In this document: one piece after another, positions 26,259 to 34,800 of the stretch
Numbering within the stretch: the first letter of the stretch is position 1
Layout of the letters: the number at the start of each line of letters is the position of its first letter
DNA from: an uncultured Lachnospiraceae bacterium
GTDB taxonomy: Bacteria > Bacillota > Clostridia > Lachnospirales > Lachnospiraceae
Direction of reading: 5' to 3'
Assembly: GCA_910576535.1 (NCBI GenBank)
Contig: CAJTKK010000017.1
Coordinates: 13,870 to 77,869 of the forward strand
DNA: 64,000 nt
The notes under the pieces: generated by a model
Told to the model about the DNA's origin: nothing
What the model saw: the letters and a program-made list of their open reading frames with translations, nothing else
Databases searched by the model: none
Program-made: the position numbers and the translations under genes

Positions 26259-28298
26259 TTAACCAAGTTTAAAATGGTCAATTAAGGAATTCAGGCTTTC
26301 CGACTGGGCCGAAAGTTCTTCGCTGGTAGCGGATGTTTCCTCTGCCGCTGCAGAATTGCTTTCTACCACTTGTGAAATCTGTTCCACGCCCTGCTCAATC
26401 TCCTTCATTGCAGCAGCCTGTTTATCCGATGCACGGCGGATACCGCCCACTGCCATAAGAATTTCGTCCAGCCCTTCCATTACCTTATCCAGATAAGCTG
26501 CGGTATCCTTTGTAATTACGCCTCCGTTGTCCACTTCTGCGATAGATGCCTCTATCAGTTTCCTCGTGTCGATTGCAGACTGGGCGCTTTGCTCTGCCAG
26601 CTTCCGTATCTGATCCGCCACCACTGCAAATCCCTTTCCCGCTTCACCCGCCCGGGCTGCTTCAATTGCCGCATTCAGGGAAAGAAGATTGGTCTGAGAA
26701 GCAATGTCCTCAATATTTTCTATAATATTGCCGATTTCCTTGGATGTCTCTTCAATCCTGTCCATCGCTTCTGTCAAATCACTCATCTTATCCAGGCTGG
26801 TCTTAGCTTCCCGCGCTACCACTTTTGCCCTTTCATGGGCATGATCCGTAGCTTCTGTATTCTCCTCCACATGCAACGCTACATCCGATACTGTAGCAAG
26901 AAGCTCTTCTACCGAACCGGCCTGCTCCGTAGCCCCTTCCGCGAGGCTCTGGGCGCTCTCCGCCATCTGGGACGCCCCTGCTTCCACCTGGACGGAAGCT
27001 TCATGGATCTCTTTTAACGTCTCGCTTAAATCACTGTTCAGCGTACGTATAGAAAGCAGCAATGCCTTAAATGCTCCTACATATGCACTTTCGCCAATCT
27101 TAGAATGCACCGCAAAGTTCCCGTTTGCCATTTCCGCCAGAAGATAGGAAGCATCTCCGATAATTTCATTCATCCTTTCCACAATAATTTTTGTGGATTC
27201 AGCCAGGATCATTGTCTCGTTTTCCGTTCTGATTTCCGGAAGAGGAGTTTCCAAATCCCCATCTGCCAGCAGGCGCAGACGGTCTGCGCATTTATTGATC
27301 GGTTCACCCAGCGCTTTTCCCATTCTCCGCGCAACTTTTATCCCAATGCTGACTGATACAACTAATAAAGCAATAATAATAATGATCCCAATAATGGATT
27401 CCATCATAAAATCAGTCATAGGCGCATTTACGCCAAGGCTCCATCCATTATAATTAATCGGCGCATAAGCAAGGAATTTGTTCGTCCCCCCATACCTATA
27501 CTGTCCAAATCCCTTTTCCCCATTCATCATCTTCTTTTCCAACGATGCAAGCGCTTTTAAAGAAGAATCCGTTTTCGCTTCTTCTACCGTATTGCCTCCA
27601 TTCAGGACCAGCGAATAGTCACTATGGGCAATTGTATCTGCCTTAGCGTTAATAATATAAGCGCCCCCGTTCTTGCTGACCTGAATATTCTTTACGATAT
27701 CTGATAGTTTTTCCGCATCAAAAGCTGCCATTACTACGCCTACTGTAGACGTATTCTGTTTCCCGTCCTTCCATAACGGCGCCGCCAACGTAATCACCAG
27801 ATTATTCGTTTCCCTGCTGTATATCGGGTCACTGATTACAGTTTCTCCTTTTAATGCTTTCCCAAAATATTCCCTGTCAGATATGTCAATACCGGTTCCC
27901 AACCTGTCCAGGCCATTCTCATCAGTAATCATGATTGTTTCCCAGTCATAATTCACCTTGTAGGCCTCCAGCAGATCACGCTTCTGTTCTGCAGATACAT
28001 CCGGATTGCTTAACCTTGCAATGCTCCCAATCACTTCCACAAGGTTCATTTCCGCCTTCAGCCTGAACTCTATCACTTCCGCCGTTGTTTCCGCCTGTTC
28101 CTTCATCGTCTGTTTCAAAGTATTCTGGGTGGAATAATAATTTAAAAAGCTGGAGATGATACCCATGACAGCCAAAGATATCACGACTAACTTGATAATA
28201 TCTTTCCTGATTTCCATTTGAATCGTTGTTTTACATAAACCGCCTTCACTATGATAGCCCATTTGTTCCCCGGCGTCCTTCCCTTGTCCTCTTTTCAT
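26259..28298 (-). CDS. Methyl-accepting chemotaxis protein with dCache sensor domain
   Basis: 679 residues. A membrane segment near residues 35-52, then an extracellular double-Cache region of about 240 residues (DISDREYFGKALKGETVISDPI, APLWKDG). The second membrane helix is IIGIIIIIALLVVSVSIGI, followed by HAMP and a long cytoplasmic coiled coil with the conserved hairpin tip IASQTNLLSLNAAIEAARAGEAGKGFAVVADQIRKLAEQS. dCache domains typically bind amino acids or other small ligands. GAGG precedes the first ATG; a later start at 28217 is possible. Unusually, UDP-sugar genes follow on the same strand. Confidence 0.92.
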   Translation of the reverse strand: MKRGQGKDAGEQMGYHSEGGLCKTTIQMEIRKDIIKLVVISLAVMGIISSFLNYYSTQNTLKQTMKEQAETTAEVIEFRLKAEMNLVEVIGSIARLSNPDVSAEQKRDLLEAYKVNYDWETIMITDENGLDRLGTGIDISDREYFGKALKGETVISDPIYSRETNNLVITLAAPLWKDGKQNTSTVGVVMAAFDAEKLSDIVKNIQVSKNGGAYIINAKADTIAHSDYSLVLNGGNTVEEAKTDSSLKALASLEKKMMNGEKGFGQYRYGGTNKFLAYAPINYNGWSLGVNAPMTDFMMESIIGIIIIIALLVVSVSIGIKVARRMGKALGEPINKCADRLRLLADGDLETPLPEIRTENETMILAESTKIIVERMNEIIGDASYLLAEMANGNFAVHSKIGESAYVGAFKALLLSIRTLNSDLSETLKEIHEASVQVEAGASQMAESAQSLAEGATEQAGSVEELLATVSDVALHVEENTEATDHAHERAKVVAREAKTSLDKMSDLTEAMDRIEETSKEIGNIIENIEDIASQTNLLSLNAAIEAARAGEAGKGFAVVADQIRKLAEQSAQSAIDTRKLIEASIAEVDNGGVITKDTAAYLDKVMEGLDEILMAVGGIRRASDKQAAAMKEIEQGVEQISQVVESNSAAAEETSATSEELSAQSESLNSLIDHFKLG

Positions 28299-28441
28299 CC
28301 GTATGCCTCGCTTTCTTCCTTTTCATGCCCCTTATTCTAATGAATATCATAGCAAATTATCATGTTATTTGCAATCAAATGCATGATTTATTGCATATGA
28401 TTATTATGAAAAAACTCTACCGAAACACAGAAAGAGGCTGT

Positions 28442-29599
28442 ATGACGATATATGTTGTCCAAACAGGGGATAGCGTAGATTCCATTGCTTCCGCTTATGG
28501 AATCAGCGCCAATTCCATTATTTATAACAATCAACTGGCTTATCCCTACCGGCTTGCAGTAGGCCAGGCCTTATTGCTTTCTTCCGGCGCCAACAGTTCC
28601 GAACGCAGGAACATTATTGCCGGTGGATACGCATATCCTTTTATCCAAAATTTTACGCTTACGGAAACCCTTCCTTACCTGACCGATCTATTTATTTTTT
28701 CCTATGGATTTACTGCCGATGGGGAATTGATCCCGCCCCAACTGGACGATACCTGGATGATTGAACTTGCACGGGAAAAAAATACACGCCCTATCCTTAC
28801 CCTTACCCCTTTTGGCCCGGACGGCCGGTTTAGCAATTATTTAATCAACGTGCTGGTAAATGATTTAGAAGTGCAGCAGCGGCTGATTGACCAGTTGCTG
28901 GAAACTATGAGATTAAAAAATTACGGGGGAATCGACATTGACTTTGAATATATCTTAGCAGAAGACCGGATCTCCTTCGCCGAATTTGTTACAAGGGTAA
29001 GAACCGCCGGCAATGAGGCCGGTTATCCCGTTTCTGTAGCGCTGGCTCCTAAAACTTCCGATAACCAGCCAGGCCTTCTTTATGGAGGCAAAGACTATGC
29101 GCTTTTAGGAGAAGCCGCCAATCATGTCCTGCTTATGACCTATGAATGGGGCTATACCTATGGCCCCCCTATGGCCGTAGCGCCTATCCACAAAGTGCGT
29201 GAGGTTGTGGAATACGCCCTCACACGTATCCCTGCGGAAAAAATAAACCTTGGGATCCCTAATTACGGATATGACTGGCCCCTTCCCTATGAAAAAGGCA
29301 TTACCGCAGCACGCACTATCAGTAATACGCAAGCCATTGAGATTGCAATCGACAATAATGCCTCCATTGAGTTCGACCCTGTCTCCATGTCCCCCCATTT
29401 TACTTATGAAAAAGATGGCATAGCGCACGAAGTATGGTTTGAAGACGTCAGAAGCCTGAAGGAAAAATTTTCCCTTATTGAAGAATATCACTTAAGAGGA
29501 GCCGGTTATTGGCAGGTCATGAACCTGTTCCGCGCTAACTGGCTTCTTCTGGCTGACACTTTTTACATTACGAAAAACCCAGAAGATTTTTCTTTCTAA
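28442..29599 (+). CDS. LysM-GH18 protein of the spore-germination (YaaH/SleL) type
   Basis: 385 residues. N-terminal LysM module (IYVVQTGDSVDSIASAYGISANSIIYNN) then a family-18 glycoside hydrolase domain with YGGIDIDFEY, whose final Glu is the expected catalytic acid, and LLMTYEWGY. Related proteins are N-acetylglucosaminidases of spore cortex during germination. The longer frame from 28226 starts inside the divergent chemoreceptor gene; the ATG at 28442 starts exactly at the LysM and has AAAGAGG upstream. No signal peptide, as in SleL. Confidence 0.88.
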   Translation: MTIYVVQTGDSVDSIASAYGISANSIIYNNQLAYPYRLAVGQALLLSSGANSSERRNIIAGGYAYPFIQNFTLTETLPYLTDLFIFSYGFTADGELIPPQLDDTWMIELAREKNTRPILTLTPFGPDGRFSNYLINVLVNDLEVQQRLIDQLLETMRLKNYGGIDIDFEYILAEDRISFAEFVTRVRTAGNEAGYPVSVALAPKTSDNQPGLLYGGKDYALLGEAANHVLLMTYEWGYTYGPPMAVAPIHKVREVVEYALTRIPAEKINLGIPNYGYDWPLPYEKGITAARTISNTQAIEIAIDNNASIEFDPVSMSPHFTYEKDGIAHEVWFEDVRSLKEKFSLIEEYHLRGAGYWQVMNLFRANWLLLADTFYITKNPEDFSF

Positions 29600-29624
29600 G
29601 ATCCGGACTCCGAAAGCCAAATCC

Positions 29625-30320
29625 TTATATTTCCTCGGCTAAATCTTCTTCCTGAAGACGCAGCCCCGCCGTGCTTGTTACCGGAAGGGAAAATACAATG
29701 GATTTGGCTTTGCTGTTCATCCCCGCTTTTTCCATAATCGCTTTCATAATTTCATTCTTCCCCTTCGTCTTTGTTACAATAAAGATCATTTCTTTTTCCG
29801 CAGCGATAGATACGCCCAGAAACTGCTCCGCTTTTTCCATTCCGGTGCCTTTGGCATGGATCACGGTACCTCCTCCGGCGCCTTTTTCCCTTGCAGCATC
29901 CATTACAGTATTGCTATAGCCCTGGTTTAAGATCACAATAATTAATTCGTACTCTGTTTCTTTCAAAACGGTTTCCTCCTCTTTTTCAAAATTCTGACAA
30001 TCCGTCAAAAACTGCAAGGCCTTTTTTCCGCCGATGCTGGAAAAAGGAATAATAAAGGCAATCCCTGTTCCCGGCACATCTATATTCATCTTCTTTTGCA
30101 GCCCCCGTTTCAAAAGCCTCCACGTCTCTCTCGTGACTACAGCCGCCATCACTGTTTTCTCAGTCGCCTCCAGCCCAAAATAATCCAGCACATCGCTGTT
30201 AGCCGTCCCGGCGCCCAATGTGCTTAAAATAACCGGCAAACCATTTTCTCTATAAAACGACAGCATCCTGGAGCCAATGCCCCGGTTGGCAATCGTTACC
30301 ATCATATATATTTTGCTCAT
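29625..30320 (-). CDS. PII-like protein, tandem duplicated
   Basis: 231 residues made of two PII-like halves (MSKIYMMVTIANRGIGSRML... and EYELIIVILNQGYSNTVMDAAREKGAGGGTVIHAKGTG), the second clearer, with the typical GG-TV-H-RGTG-like segment. PII-like proteins are small-molecule sensors that regulate membrane transporters or enzymes. It follows the DUF1538 membrane protein by 14 nt with AAAGGAG in the gap, so a sensor-transporter pair is likely. No T-loop tyrosine is obvious, so classical uridylylation is not expected. Confidence 0.75.
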   Translation of the reverse strand: MSKIYMMVTIANRGIGSRMLSFYRENGLPVILSTLGAGTANSDVLDYFGLEATEKTVMAAVVTRETWRLLKRGLQKKMNIDVPGTGIAFIIPFSSIGGKKALQFLTDCQNFEKEEETVLKETEYELIIVILNQGYSNTVMDAAREKGAGGGTVIHAKGTGMEKAEQFLGVSIAAEKEMIFIVTKTKGKNEIMKAIMEKAGMNSKAKSIVFSLPVTSTAGLRLQEEDLAEEI

Positions 30321-30334
30321 TCCAGGCTCCTTTC

Positions 30335-31879
30335 CTACAATTCAATAATCTCATCATCGCCAAGCAGTTCAAAAGCCTCCTGCGCGCCCATTCCCGCCGT
30401 GTACAGCGCCGGCGCCGCTTTGCCGGAATGGAGCTTATATGCCAGGCCAAGCACCTGTATTGTAATTAACGGAGTCATAGCTACCATGGCCACAACGCCA
30501 AAAGCATCCGTTACGATATTGCCGTCCACACTGACACAAGCCCCCATCGCAAACGGCAAGAGAAAGGCCGCCGTCATAGGCCCCGACGCTACACCGCCTG
30601 AGTCAAATGCAATTGCCGTAAAAATTTTGGGAACGGCCAAAGATAAAATAAGCGCAATGCAATAGCCCGGAATCACAAACCATAAGATGGAAATCCCGGT
30701 TAAAACACGTATCATTGCAAGCCCCAAAGATACCGCCACGCCAATAGACAAGCTCAGGCTCATTGCCTTTGCCGGCACTGCGCCGGAAGTAATATCCTCT
30801 ACCTGCTTCGTTAATACATACACTGCCGGTTCCGCCAATACAATAAAATAACCAATCAGCATACCGATAGGCACAATAATCCAACGGTAAGGGTTGGAAG
30901 CAATTACCTGTCCTAAATAATTGCCGGCAGGCATAAATCCCACATTCACCCCTGTCAGGAACAGGAACAGGCCTACGTAGGTATATACAAGGCCGATCCC
31001 TATTTTGATCAATGTCCGTTTTTGCATTCCCTTAAAAATAATCTGAAAAACCCCAAAAAATACAAGAACCGGCAAAAGCGACATTGCCATCTCCCACATG
31101 TATTTTGGAAAACCTTCCGCAAACATTCCCCAGAGTTCTACGGAGCTTTTGATATCCGGGATTTGTTCCGGTATGTACTCAGCGCTTTCCGGATGATAAA
31201 TCAGCCCCAGCATAAGAACGGAAAGTATCGGCCCAATAGAACAAAGCGATACTAGCCCAAAACTGTCATCTGCTGCATGGCGGTCACTCCGGATTGCAGC
31301 GATGCCCACGCCCATCGCCATAATAAAAGGAACCGTCATAGGCCCGGTAGTCACCCCTCCTGCATCAAACGCCACCGCCAGAAAATCCCGCGGCACAAAA
31401 AACGCCAGTACCATTACCGCGCCGTAAAAAAATAAAAGCATAAAAGACAACGGAACGGAAAATAGCATACGCAATAAAGCTATTACAAGAAAAATCCCCA
31501 CCCCAAATGCTACCGAAAAAATAAGCACAAAATTGGGGATAGACGGCACCTGTTCTGCCAGTACCTGTAAGTCCGGCTCGGAAACCGTAATCACAATCCC
31601 CAGTAAAAAACTCAGCAATACCATGACTGAAAGTTTTTTTGACTGAGTCATACAGGTACCCACCCGTTCTCCCATTGGAGTCATCGAAAGTTCCACTCCC
31701 AGAGTAAAAAACATCATCCCTACAACTAAGAGCACCGCTCCTAGCAAAAAAGCCATTAATATACTTGGGGAAATCGGAGCCACTGTAAAACAGAGAACAA
31801 GCACAATGCCAATAATCGGAAGCACTGCTTTTAATGCCTCGTTCAGTTTTTCCTGAAGTTTTGTACGGTATAGTCTCAA
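30335..31879 (-). CDS. DUF1538 family integral membrane protein
   Basis: 514 residues, many hydrophobic segments, internally duplicated: FDAGGVTTGPMTVPFIMA in the first half and FDSGGVASGPMTAAFLLP in the second, each followed by DxFGLVS/DAFGVVA and LGLIY/LGLAY. That pattern marks DUF1538. The inverted-duplication style suggests a transporter, but the substrate is unknown. The start codon appears to be TTG at 31879: the first internal Met is over 40 residues in, past the first membrane helix. AAAGG lies upstream with longer than usual spacing. Confidence 0.85.
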   Translation of the reverse strand: MRLYRTKLQEKLNEALKAVLPIIGIVLVLCFTVAPISPSILMAFLLGAVLLVVGMMFFTLGVELSMTPMGERVGTCMTQSKKLSVMVLLSFLLGIVITVSEPDLQVLAEQVPSIPNFVLIFSVAFGVGIFLVIALLRMLFSVPLSFMLLFFYGAVMVLAFFVPRDFLAVAFDAGGVTTGPMTVPFIMAMGVGIAAIRSDRHAADDSFGLVSLCSIGPILSVLMLGLIYHPESAEYIPEQIPDIKSSVELWGMFAEGFPKYMWEMAMSLLPVLVFFGVFQIIFKGMQKRTLIKIGIGLVYTYVGLFLFLTGVNVGFMPAGNYLGQVIASNPYRWIIVPIGMLIGYFIVLAEPAVYVLTKQVEDITSGAVPAKAMSLSLSIGVAVSLGLAMIRVLTGISILWFVIPGYCIALILSLAVPKIFTAIAFDSGGVASGPMTAAFLLPFAMGACVSVDGNIVTDAFGVVAMVAMTPLITIQVLGLAYKLHSGKAAPALYTAGMGAQEAFELLGDDEIIEL

Positions 31880-31924
31880 TTCTTCTCACGCCTTTCTGTC
31901 TGCTTTCCGTATATTCTCTTTTCT

Positions 31925-33295
31925 CTAGTTTCTTTCTTCTATTTCCGTATATCCCCGTTCCATCAGCACGCTTTTATAAGCCGGGCGAATAATCTTATCC
32001 GCATTAATCAGTTCTTCCAGCCTATGCGCACTCCATCCCACAATCCTGGCCATAGCAAAAATAGGAGTATAAAGCTCCAGCGGGATATCCAACATACTAT
32101 ATACAAACCCGCTGTAAAAATCTACATTGGCGCTTACCCCTTTATAGATATTGCGCCTTTCCGCAATCACTTGGGGCGCCAGGCGTTCAATCATGGAATA
32201 AAGCCTGAAATCATCCTTCCTCCCCTTATCCAATGCCAGCCGTTCCACAAAACCTTTAAAAATAGTTGCCCTTGGATCGGAAATGGAATAAACCGCATGT
32301 CCCATACCATAAATCAGGCCGCTTTTATCAAATGCTTCTTTATTCAGCATCCTCGCCAGATAGTCTTTCACTTTTTCCTCATCATTAACATCCTTTACAT
32401 GTTTTTTAATGTTTGCCATCATTTCCACTACTTTAATATTCGCCCCGCCATGCTTTGGGCCTTTCAGTGAAGACAACGCTGCCGCAATAACCGAATAGGT
32501 ATCAGAACCGGATGATGTCACCACACGGGTGGTAAACGTAGAATTGTTACCGCCCCCATGTTCCATATGCAATACAAGCGCAATATCCAGGACCTTGGCT
32601 TCCAATTCCGAATATTTCATATCCGGACGGAGAAGCCGCAGGATATTTTCCGCCGTTGAAAGATTCCCGTCCGGCCTGTGTATATAAAGGCTCTCATCCC
32701 TCTCATAGTGGTTATAGGCCTGATACCCATATACCGAAAGCATTGGAAATACGCTGATTAACTGCATACATTGCCTTAAAACATTAGGGATGCTAAGATC
32801 CGATGCCTGTTTGTCATAAGAGGCAAGGGTCAGCACACTTTTCGTCAAGGAGTTCATAATATCCTTACTGGATGCTTTCATAATGACATCCCGTGTAAAA
32901 TTAGTAGGAAGCGTACGCATCACCGCAAGTTTTCCCTGAAACTCCTTTAGCTGGCTTTTATCCGGCAAATTGCCGAACAGAAGGAGATAAGCAATTTCTT
33001 CGAACCCAAACCGGGCGCTATGTTCAAAGCCCCTTACCAGGTCAATAATATCGTATCCCCTATAGAGCAGCCTGCCTTCACAGGGGACTCTTTTCCCGTC
33101 AATGACCTCCTGTGATTTTATAACGGAAATATTTGTCAGGCCTGCTAAAACGCCTTCCCCGTTCTTATCCCTCAAGCCTCTTTTCACGCCATACTGTTCA
33201 TACAGATCAATATCTATCAGGTTATTTCCCTTGCATATTTCGCTATATTTTGCTGTATAATTCTCTATTTGTTCTCTTTTATTGTTTCTTGTCAT
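31925..33295 (-). CDS. gltA: Citrate synthase
   Basis: Condenses oxaloacetate and acetyl-CoA. 456 residues; catalytic regions LHMEHGGGNNSTF, KGPKHGGAN, YGMGHAVYSISDPRA and VSANVDFYSGFVY carry the active-site His, His and Asp residues. An anaerobe with this gene probably uses it for glutamate precursor supply rather than a full cycle. Strong ribosome site GGAGG. It lies 29 nt behind a MarR-type regulator in one operon. No aconitase or isocitrate dehydrogenase is nearby. Confidence 0.95.
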   Translation of the reverse strand: MTRNNKREQIENYTAKYSEICKGNNLIDIDLYEQYGVKRGLRDKNGEGVLAGLTNISVIKSQEVIDGKRVPCEGRLLYRGYDIIDLVRGFEHSARFGFEEIAYLLLFGNLPDKSQLKEFQGKLAVMRTLPTNFTRDVIMKASSKDIMNSLTKSVLTLASYDKQASDLSIPNVLRQCMQLISVFPMLSVYGYQAYNHYERDESLYIHRPDGNLSTAENILRLLRPDMKYSELEAKVLDIALVLHMEHGGGNNSTFTTRVVTSSGSDTYSVIAAALSSLKGPKHGGANIKVVEMMANIKKHVKDVNDEEKVKDYLARMLNKEAFDKSGLIYGMGHAVYSISDPRATIFKGFVERLALDKGRKDDFRLYSMIERLAPQVIAERRNIYKGVSANVDFYSGFVYSMLDIPLELYTPIFAMARIVGWSAHRLEELINADKIIRPAYKSVLMERGYTEIEERN

Positions 33296-33324
33296 CCTTT
33301 TCCTCCATTTTCCGCATTGTTTTA

Positions 33325-33816
33325 CTATGTTCTTTCCGCAATCTGCATCAATTCCCTGCTGATATTACATGCAATCTTCTTCGCCACCTGTCTCATCATC
33401 CTGCATTCTTCTTCTGTAATGCCCTGACAGACAATGTTCATCAGCTTCTCCCGCATCATCAGAAGTTCCCCGCATACCGGTTCCGCTTCTTCCGTCAAAG
33501 CCAGATGGACACACCTCCTGTCCTGCCCATCCGGCTTGCCAACCAGATATCCGCATTCTGCTAAATGCTCAATCGCATGTGAAATATGCGCTTTGGAAAA
33601 AAACTTATTTTCCGCAATATCCCTTGCGGTATCCCCCTTCCCCTTTTTTAAAAATAACAGGATTTCAATTTCCACTTTATGAAGCCCATATTTTTCTGTA
33701 ATGAGATTGCTCATTTTTTCATACAACTTTTTAAACTGCTGTCCGTAAAGCAGCGTTTCAAACTCAGCATCCACGTTTTGTCCCTCTTTTTGTTTATTTC
33801 CAAATTGTTTAAACAT
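33325..33816 (-). CDS. MarR family transcriptional regulator
   Basis: 163 residues with a winged helix: KVEIEILLFLKKGKGDTARDIAENKFFSKAHISHAIEHLAECGYLVGKPDGQDRRCVHLALTEEA covers helix-turn-helix and wing (DRR tip). MarR proteins are dimeric repressors released by small ligands or oxidation. The first ATG has no ribosome site; repeats sit right in front of it. It probably autoregulates and controls the citrate synthase gene downstream. Confidence 0.88.
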   Translation of the reverse strand: MFKQFGNKQKEGQNVDAEFETLLYGQQFKKLYEKMSNLITEKYGLHKVEIEILLFLKKGKGDTARDIAENKFFSKAHISHAIEHLAECGYLVGKPDGQDRRCVHLALTEEAEPVCGELLMMREKLMNIVCQGITEEECRMMRQVAKKIACNISRELMQIAERT

Positions 33817-33880
33817 AAACTGTTCACATGCGAACTGTTCATTACTAAACTATATTCGCATAAAAAAAAGCTTATGTCAA
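33817..33880 (-). promoter_or_regulatory. MarR-gltA promoter and repeat operator
   Basis: TTGACA (33875-33880), 17 nt, GAATAT (33852-33857) on the minus strand. Between it and the start codon, GAACAGTT occurs twice, 15 nt apart (33818-33840), and GTTC-gCATGt-GAAC makes a dyad there, a likely MarR binding site. Confidence 0.6.
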
Positions 33881-33994
33881 GACATGCTAAGATTGCGCTA
33901 AGAAACCCTCCCCCTTCTTTTCTTGCCTGTTTCCCCCCACTATAATATAAGCAGGATAAAACAAAATATTTTTACATCAGGAGGTTATTCTGCT

Positions 33995-34138
33995 ATGAAT
34001 TTCGGATTATTAATCATTGCCTTAATCGGCGGCGCTGTGGGCATTCTTTCCACTGTATATTTATTATTTAGTTTTCCTGCTGTTCTCGTATGGAAAATTT
34101 ACCGGAAAATTACGAAAGGAATCCCGCTTACAAAATAA
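33995..34138 (+). CDS. Small membrane protein, 47 aa
   Basis: MNFGLLIIALIGGAVGILSTVYLLFSFPAVLVWK has one or two hydrophobic stretches followed by a basic tail. AGGAGG lies 10 nt upstream of ATG 33995. Function unknown. A hairpin AGCGAAGC/GCTTCGCT follows at 34171-34191 without a T run. The remaining 34139-34287 shows no gene. Confidence 0.55.
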   Translation: MNFGLLIIALIGGAVGILSTVYLLFSFPAVLVWKIYRKITKGIPLTK

Positions 34139-34287
34139 ACATCTTTACCATGGGAATTACTTTTAGAAACAGCGAAGCGTAAAGCTTCGCTGCGCTTATA
34201 TATCTGTAAAAACCAAAGAAATGCCGCCAGGCCAAAATCTGCAGGGCCGGCATCCAGAAACTTCAAACAATCATTCCACGTAAATAT

Positions 34288-34704
34288 TTACGCAGCCCCG
34301 TCGTCACAAAAGGCGTGCCAATAGGTAAACATTCTCTTGCGTATATTTCCCAAAAATATCCGGGATGTCTCCTGATATCCGTTTGCCACCCATGCATCAT
34401 CATGAGGAAATACCTTATATGCCTTTTGTTCTTCATTCTCCGCACCCATACCCTCCACTGCGAGCAAATCCTCCATATGCACTTTCAGCACATGACTTAG
34501 CATCAGCATATGATCAAGGGAGGGGAGCGTTTTGCCTTTCAGCCACCGGTAAACCGGCTGAGGGCAGGATAATTGAAGGTATTTCTGAATATCCTTCACC
34601 GTATAGCCTTGTTCTGTTATTTTCTTTTTCAGCAAAATCCCTGTCTTTTCCATATTGATATGTATATACGCATTGTTGTCCATCTTTGTCAAAACCGCCT
34701 CCAT
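34288..34704 (-). CDS. Helix-turn-helix (XRE-like) protein
   Basis: About 138 residues. Residues 25-82 form a XRE-type fold: KKKITEQGYTVKDIQKYLQLSCPQPVYRWLKGKTLPSLDHMLMLSHVL. The C-terminal ~50 residues (VFPHDDAWVANGYQETSRIF) have no recognised domain. Start is uncertain: the first ATG has no ribosome site and ATG 34683 has GGAGG at long spacing. A perfect palindrome lies just upstream of its promoter. Confidence 0.7.
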   Translation of the reverse strand: MEAVLTKMDNNAYIHINMEKTGILLKKKITEQGYTVKDIQKYLQLSCPQPVYRWLKGKTLPSLDHMLMLSHVLKVHMEDLLAVEGMGAENEEQKAYKVFPHDDAWVANGYQETSRIFLGNIRKRMFTYWHAFCDDGAA

Positions 34705-34720
34705 GAATTATATATAAAAG

Positions 34721-34765
34721 AATATACCTTCCTATACTTTACTTGTCATTGGACAAATAGTCCAA
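34721..34765 (-). promoter_or_regulatory. promoter and palindrome of the XRE-like gene
   Basis: ATGACA (34744-34749), 17 nt, TATATT (34721-34726). TTGGAC-TATTT-GTCCAA (34749-34765) abuts the -35 box, a good operator candidate. Confidence 0.6.
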
Positions 34766-34800
34766 CAGCAAATATTCCTGCCCTAAGGATTTCTCCCGCC

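Noticed and set aside
34171..34191. Perfect 8-bp hairpin after the 47-aa gene as a terminator
   Set aside because: No T run on either strand; it may only be an mRNA-end structure.
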